36,229 nucleotides of DNA from the NCBI RefSeq assembly GCF_900103325.1, contig NZ_FMXM01000034.1:1-36229 (forward strand), given 5' to 3'. A program made the position numbers and the translations under genes. Positions 32,684 through 36,229 of the stretch are shown in pieces. The notes under the pieces were generated by a model. That model was not told the origin of the DNA. It saw nothing but the letters and a program-made list of their open reading frames with translations, and searched no databases. The first letter of the stretch is position 1. Each line of letters starts with the position of its first letter. The DNA comes from Mesorhizobium qingshengii. GTDB taxonomy: Bacteria > Pseudomonadota > Alphaproteobacteria > Rhizobiales > Rhizobiaceae.

Positions 32684-33709
32684 GTGTTTTCGATGATTCT
32701 GCGTCCCAAGCCCTCTCAACGCCACCACGCCTCGCTTGCCGGTGCCCCTTCGACCGCGCCGATGGCGACGGTGCCAGGCTGGCTGCGCAGGGCCATCCCG
32801 GATGCGCAAAGCCTTGCGGGAAAAGAAATTGAAGACCTCGCGCACACAGCAGGCGCGACCATTGGCGCGCTCGATGCGGTGGTCCGCCGGCAGGAGCGGT
32901 GGGCCGGCGCTTGGCGGCTGCGGCTGGCGCTTGTTGCGGCCGGCGTGACGGCACGGCAGGCTGGCCGCGTCGAGGATGAAAGCGCGCTGCGCGACGCCGT
33001 GCTGCTCACGCGACCCGGTGACAATGTCGGGCCCGCCGGCCTTTTGCTCCTCGCCTGGCGCCGGCTGGTCGCCCGGCCCGCAGAGGAGCTTCTGACGAGG
33101 AGAAATCTGGCCGCGGTATTGGAGGAATTCGGCTATGCTCCCGACGACGAGGGCGTGAGCGCCCTCACGGACGATCTTCGACAGCTGGCCGCCAGTGACG
33201 GGACGGTGGGAATAATGACCGGCGCCATAGCGATCGCCGAACGCTACGGTTTTGCGCGCGCCCTCGGAGCCTGGCTCGCCGACGCCATCCTGGCGCAACG
33301 ACTGGGCTGGGCACATGCTTTGCCGCTGCTGGGTGCCGAAGCAGCCTTGGGCACAAGCGCCCGGCCGCATCGATCGGGAGCCAGCTCTGTGGCGACAAGC
33401 ATTGAGACAGATCCTGAGCGTGCGAAAGGTCTGCTTGCCGCGCAGGCGCGCGCCGCGCTGCGCGCGATTGATCTTTCCGCCGAGCTCGAGCGCCGCGCGG
33501 ACCGACTGCTTGCAGTTGCGCCAAAACTCAGGGCCAAGGCGGCGGACATGGTCGTCGAAAGACTCCTGTCCGACGACGCGATCGTCGCATCCGAAAAGAT
33601 CGCTGGCATGAGCGACCGCGGATTGCGCCGCCTGTTCGACCGGCTGGTCGAGCTCGGCGCTGTGCGCGAACTGTCCGGCCGCGCGACCTTCCGCATCTAC
33701 GGGATCTGA
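32684..33709 (+). CDS. DUF1403-family protein, function unknown
   Basis: A 341-residue, Ala- and Leu-rich, mostly helical protein. Parts such as DAVVRRQERWAGAWRLRLAL, GPAGLLLLAWRRLVARP and the C-terminal SDDAIVASEKIAGMSDRGLRRLFDRLVELGAVRELSGRATFRIYG resemble, as I remember it, the DUF1403 family found on rhizobial plasmids. The C-terminal 70 residues look like a winged-helix fold. No catalytic motif and no membrane segments are seen. The start may be GTG 32684 or ATG 32693. The ScpB-like gene follows after 5 bp, so both are one operon, and the likely role is in chromosome or plasmid organisation with that partner. The function itself is not known to me. Confidence 0.72.
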   Translation: MFSMILRPKPSQRHHASLAGAPSTAPMATVPGWLRRAIPDAQSLAGKEIEDLAHTAGATIGALDAVVRRQERWAGAWRLRLALVAAGVTARQAGRVEDESALRDAVLLTRPGDNVGPAGLLLLAWRRLVARPAEELLTRRNLAAVLEEFGYAPDDEGVSALTDDLRQLAASDGTVGIMTGAIAIAERYGFARALGAWLADAILAQRLGWAHALPLLGAEAALGTSARPHRSGASSVATSIETDPERAKGLLAAQARAALRAIDLSAELERRADRLLAVAPKLRAKAADMVVERLLSDDAIVASEKIAGMSDRGLRRLFDRLVELGAVRELSGRATFRIYGI

Positions 33710-33714
33710 AAGCG

Positions 33715-34425
33715 ATGGCGGAAGCAACGCGCAGACAAGGGAAGGGGCGGTCAGATGACGGTCGATCAGCTGACCAGCTGTTTGACCGAGAGCTGGATCA
33801 CCTGCCGCCGGAGGTGCGCTGGCGCGAATGGATGCACCGCGTCGAAGCGACGATCTTTGCAGCCAGCGAGCCGGTCGGCCGCGAGACGCTGGCGCGGATC
33901 GTCGGCAAAAGCTGCAGCATCGACCTCTTGATCGACGACATCCGTGAAGAACTGCGCGGCCGGCCCTATGATCTGGTCGCCGTCGCCGGCGGTTTTCGAC
34001 ACCTGACACGGCCGGCCTACGGTGATGCCATTCGCGCAGCGTTTGGCACGCTCGAGCAGGAGCAAAAAAACCTCTCGCAGTCGGAGGTGCTGGTGCTGAT
34101 GTGCATCGCCTATTTCCAGCCGATCACCCGTACCGAGCTCTCGGCCTTCTTCGGTAAGGAGATTTCTCGCGACCTGATCGGCCGACTGCGCGGCGCCGGC
34201 ATGCTCGCCTCCGGTCCGCGCAGCCCGACGCCGGGTGCACCTTACACTTACGTCACGACAAAAGAATTCCTGCTGGAGTTCGGCCTCGACACGCTGCGAG
34301 ACCTGCCGGATTTCGAGGCGCTGGAAGACGCCGGCCTACTCAGCAAGGAAAAGCTGTTGGCTGGTGACATCATGCCAGAGTTGGCTGGCGCCTACGCGGA
34401 CGCCGGAGCCGATATGGAGGAATAG
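33715..34425 (+). CDS. ScpB-like segregation and condensation protein, plasmid-borne
   Basis: A 236-residue ScpB-type protein made of two winged-helix units: RVEATIFAASEPVGRETLARIVGK with LIDDIREELRGRPYDLVAVAGGFRHLT, and LSQSEVLVLMCIAYFQPITRTELSAFFGKEISRDLIGRLRGAGMLA with SPTPGAPYTYVTTKEFLLEFGL. ScpB normally forms a ring complex with Smc and ScpA. Here neither is present in the window; the only partner is the DUF1403-like gene 5 bp upstream. It may recruit the host Smc or act with the unknown protein as a dedicated plasmid segregation factor. Confidence 0.85.
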   Translation: MAEATRRQGKGRSDDGRSADQLFDRELDHLPPEVRWREWMHRVEATIFAASEPVGRETLARIVGKSCSIDLLIDDIREELRGRPYDLVAVAGGFRHLTRPAYGDAIRAAFGTLEQEQKNLSQSEVLVLMCIAYFQPITRTELSAFFGKEISRDLIGRLRGAGMLASGPRSPTPGAPYTYVTTKEFLLEFGLDTLRDLPDFEALEDAGLLSKEKLLAGDIMPELAGAYADAGADMEE

Positions 34426-34818
34426 CTCGGCGCGACCGACGCAATGGCTGTGCTTTGCGGGTGCGTCCCGCTTTTCCCGCCAATCGCTGCAGGGATCGCG
34501 CCGGCGAGGCTGCCCATGTCCGAAATTTTTAGGCAAATTTCGGACATGGGTCCGGTCAGCGGCGGCAAGCACCAATATGCGGCCTCTGCACCTCTGCCGC
34601 CCCAGATTCATGGTCACGCGCAAGCTCCAACTTGAGACCTCGTGGGACAACATCTTGCTGCTCGTGGAGGGGAGCGCTTTTCACAGAGTCCAACGCCAGC
34701 GACGAAATTGTCACCGAGAAAGGTACGTTGTAGCCAACTGCAAGTTCGACGATTAGCACGTTTAATCGAGCCGCAACTGTCGGCACCGTCACCAATTGCC
34801 CAGTCGTCGACCGGGCGA
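34426..34818. other. Spacer after the ScpB-like gene, holding a long palindrome
   Basis: About 390 bp without a gene. Apart from the palindrome at 34513-34550 I see nothing I can support; short frames on both strands have no recognisable motif. Confidence 0.5.
34513..34550. repeat. 38-bp perfect palindrome with 16-base arms and 6-base centre
   Basis: CCCATGTCCGAAATTT (34513-34528), centre TTAGGC (34529-34534), and the exact reverse complement AAATTTCGGACATGGG (34535-34550). It lies 88 bp after the ScpB-like stop. As RNA it would be a very stable hairpin and could end transcription of the DUF1403-ScpB operon, though no T-run follows on either side. The geometry (two long arms around 6 bases) also matches Xer-type dimer-resolution sites. 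Confidence 0.85.
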
Positions 34819-35344
34819 TTAGGCTCGGTCGTTGAAGTTCGCCTCGATCTTGGCCGCTGATGCCAGAATCTCCTCGGCGCTCGGTCCAGTGCCGAAGATC
34901 ATGGCGATTGTATTGATGTAGTCGCGCCTGAGCGCATCGACCATGTCGGGCGCCGGCGCGATTGCGAAGCTACCGGGCACTGCCGAAGCAAGATCATAGT
35001 CAGGACGAACAAAAAAAGATGCGCGCGTGTCGCACACAATCAGCGCCGAGAACGAGATCGGCGAGCGCCGCCTTGCCGGTTTTCTGACCGCAGGAGACAA
35101 TGCAGGTCTAATAGTGCCGCGAAACCCGCTGGCCTTCCTGCCGCAGTTCTCCGCGCCGCTCGTAACAGCGGCGCAATCCATGGGCGATCACCACCTTGTC
35201 CCAGAAGGTGCGCGTCGCCTCGATCATGGTCACGTCGAACACGGCCAGGTCGATCCCTGCTGCTTGATATGCGACAAGTTTCGGACGGTAGCAAGCGGGA
35301 AGGAAGTCCGAAGGCGAACGGCAGGTTTGCGCCGGTGGGTTCAA
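34819..35344 (-). pseudogene. Decayed AbiEii/AbiGii-type nucleotidyltransferase toxin gene
   Basis: On the minus strand, three frames in turn give pieces of one protein: TRTFWDKVVIAHGLRRCYER, RGELRQEGQRVSRHY (ending in a stop at 35108), then GKAALADLVLGADCVRHARIFF in a shifted frame, then PDYDLASAVPGSFAIAPAPD, MVDALRRDYINTIAMIFGTG and PSAEEILASAAKIEANFN to the natural end at 34819. These match the C-terminal half of AbiEii-family nucleotidyltransferases, toxins of type IV toxin-antitoxin systems. At least two frameshifts are needed to join the pieces, and the N-terminal half is missing at the IS30 border. It is not functional. Confidence 0.75.
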
Positions 35345-35347
35345 TAG

Positions 35348-36229
35348 GTCGCCGCAACACTCTTAATCTGAGAGGATGAGGAGGTGTTGCATGGTGACGT
35401 CACGGATCTGGTTTACGTCAGCGCAGAAGGCCGAGCTTTGGGAGCGATGGAAGCAAGGTCAGAGCATTTCGTCGATCTCGCGGGCACTGGACCGCCGGAA
35501 CAAGACCGGCGTTCAGCGGATCGTATCCTTACACGGCGGCATTGCTCCGTCAGCAAGGCGTAGAGCGGCCTCGGCGCTCGGGCTGGCGGAGCGCGAAGAA
35601 ATCTCTCGCGGGATCGCGGCGGGTCTCGCAATCCGCGCTATTGCACGAAGTCTCGGGCGATCCCCATCGACAATATGTCGCGAGATCTCGCGCAATGGCG
35701 GTGCACAAACGTATCGTGCAACCCGGGCCGACAAGCATGCTTGGGAGCGAGCGCTGCGCCCGAAGCAGTGTCGCCTGGCATGCTCTGGACGGCTACGATG
35801 GCGGGTGGCGCAAAAGCTGGCGCTGCAATGGTCGCCGGAGCAGATAGCGGGCTGGTTGAGGCGAGAGTACCCGGGCGATCCAAGCATGCGGATATCTCAT
35901 GAAGCGATCTATCGCAGTCTATTCATCCAGTCGCGAGGGGTGCTCAAGAAGGAACTGACAGCGCACCTGCGTACCAAACGACAGATGCGCCTCGCCAAAG
36001 GCGCACAGAGCCGGACGGGGCAAGGACAAATACTCGATATGATCTCCATCCGCGACCGCCCCGCCGAGGCGGAGGATCGTGCCATCCCAGGTCATTGGGA
36101 GGGTGATCTGCTCACCGGTGCTAACGACACGAACATCGCCACCCTCGTCGAGCGACACAGCCGGTTCACGATGCTTGTGAAGTTGGCGAGAAGGGACTCG
36201 GCGACCGTCGTGAGGGCCCTCGCCGAGAA
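35348..36229 (+). mobile_element. IS30-family insertion sequence, right part outside the window
   Basis: The transposase gene starts at 35391, 43 bp from the likely left end. The bases GTCGCCGCAACACTC (from about 35349) are the probable left inverted repeat region, but the right end needed to prove it is not in the window. The element borders and probably truncated the AbiEii-like gene. Confidence 0.6.
35391..36229 (+). CDS. IS30-family transposase (partial, cut by window edge)
   Basis: From ATG 35391 (GAGGAGG ribosome site 6 bp upstream) the frame stays open to the window end, 279 codons. It begins with helix-turn-helix regions (SISSISRALDRRNKTGVQRI, then GLAIRAIARSLGRSPSTICR), continues with WSPEQIAGWLRREYPGDPSM and ISHEAIYRSLF, and reaches the first catalytic Asp of the DDE set in GHWEGDLLTG (D239), followed by NIATLVERHSRFTMLVKL. 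These are the landmarks of IS30 transposases. The remaining catalytic residues would lie beyond the window. No frameshift is seen, so the copy may be active. Confidence 0.92.
   Translation, partial: MVTSRIWFTSAQKAELWERWKQGQSISSISRALDRRNKTGVQRIVSLHGGIAPSARRRAASALGLAEREEISRGIAAGLAIRAIARSLGRSPSTICREISRNGGAQTYRATRADKHAWERALRPKQCRLACSGRLRWRVAQKLALQWSPEQIAGWLRREYPGDPSMRISHEAIYRSLFIQSRGVLKKELTAHLRTKRQMRLAKGAQSRTGQGQILDMISIRDRPAEAEDRAIPGHWEGDLLTGANDTNIATLVERHSRFTMLVKLARRDSATVVRALAE

Noticed and set aside
32450..34009. 519-codon open frame on the minus strand
   Set aside because: It runs antisense through the DUF1403-like gene and part of the ScpB-like gene. The translation is Arg-, Ala- and Ser-rich without motifs, whereas the plus-strand genes have family features and tight operon spacing.

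Overview
The window looks like part of a large plasmid from a nitrogen-fixing alphaproteobacterium (Rhizobiales, for example Mesorhizobium, Sinorhizobium or Rhizobium). The evidence is a complete repABC replication and partition operon with its antisense RNA, a FixK-type Crp/Fnr gene with a FixJ-like promoter site, a perfect FixK/Fnr box, and a candidate rhizobial alpha-r14-type small RNA. The DNA is GC-rich throughout. I saw no tRNA, rRNA or CRISPR array. Layout: (1) 1-6162 is a microaerobic/symbiotic block. A FixK-like gene runs off the left edge, followed by a methyltransferase remnant and then an HlyD / RbbA-like / YhhJ-like export operon preceded by the FixK box. (2) 6163-23427 is an accessory metabolic island. 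It encodes a Baeyer-Villiger monooxygenase, an MBL-fold hydrolase, a VOC protein and a Rieske oxygenase on the plus strand. These converge on a minus-strand operon encoding a PotD/A/B/C-type ABC importer, a quinone-oxidoreductase-like enzyme and a BetI-like TetR regulator. Next come a CrtR-like membrane di-iron hydroxylase, a GMC oxidoreductase, a second TetR, two SDR dehydrogenases and an EamA exporter. A 16-bp palindrome (consensus TTGGATGGCCATCCAA) lies in the promoter regions of three of these units, so they probably form one repressed regulon for uptake and oxidation of a small, probably cyclic or N-methylated, compound whose identity I cannot tell. (3) 23428-25325 is mostly decayed DNA with a probable small RNA on the minus strand and the first parS-like site. 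(4) 25326-28947 holds repA, repB and repC, with a second parS-like site, the repB-repC antisense RNA and an AT-rich putative origin inside repC. (5) 29034-36229 is a stack of plasmid-maintenance genes: an Xre/RES toxin pair, a tyrosine recombinase, a VapBC-like pair, a DUF1403-ScpB-like gene pair between two striking long palindromes, a decayed AbiEii-type toxin gene, and an IS30-family transposase cut by the right edge. The most novel candidates are the palindrome-linked catabolic regulon and the DUF1403-ScpB module with its flanking palindromes. All functional statements are read from sequence motifs by eye; no database search was possible.
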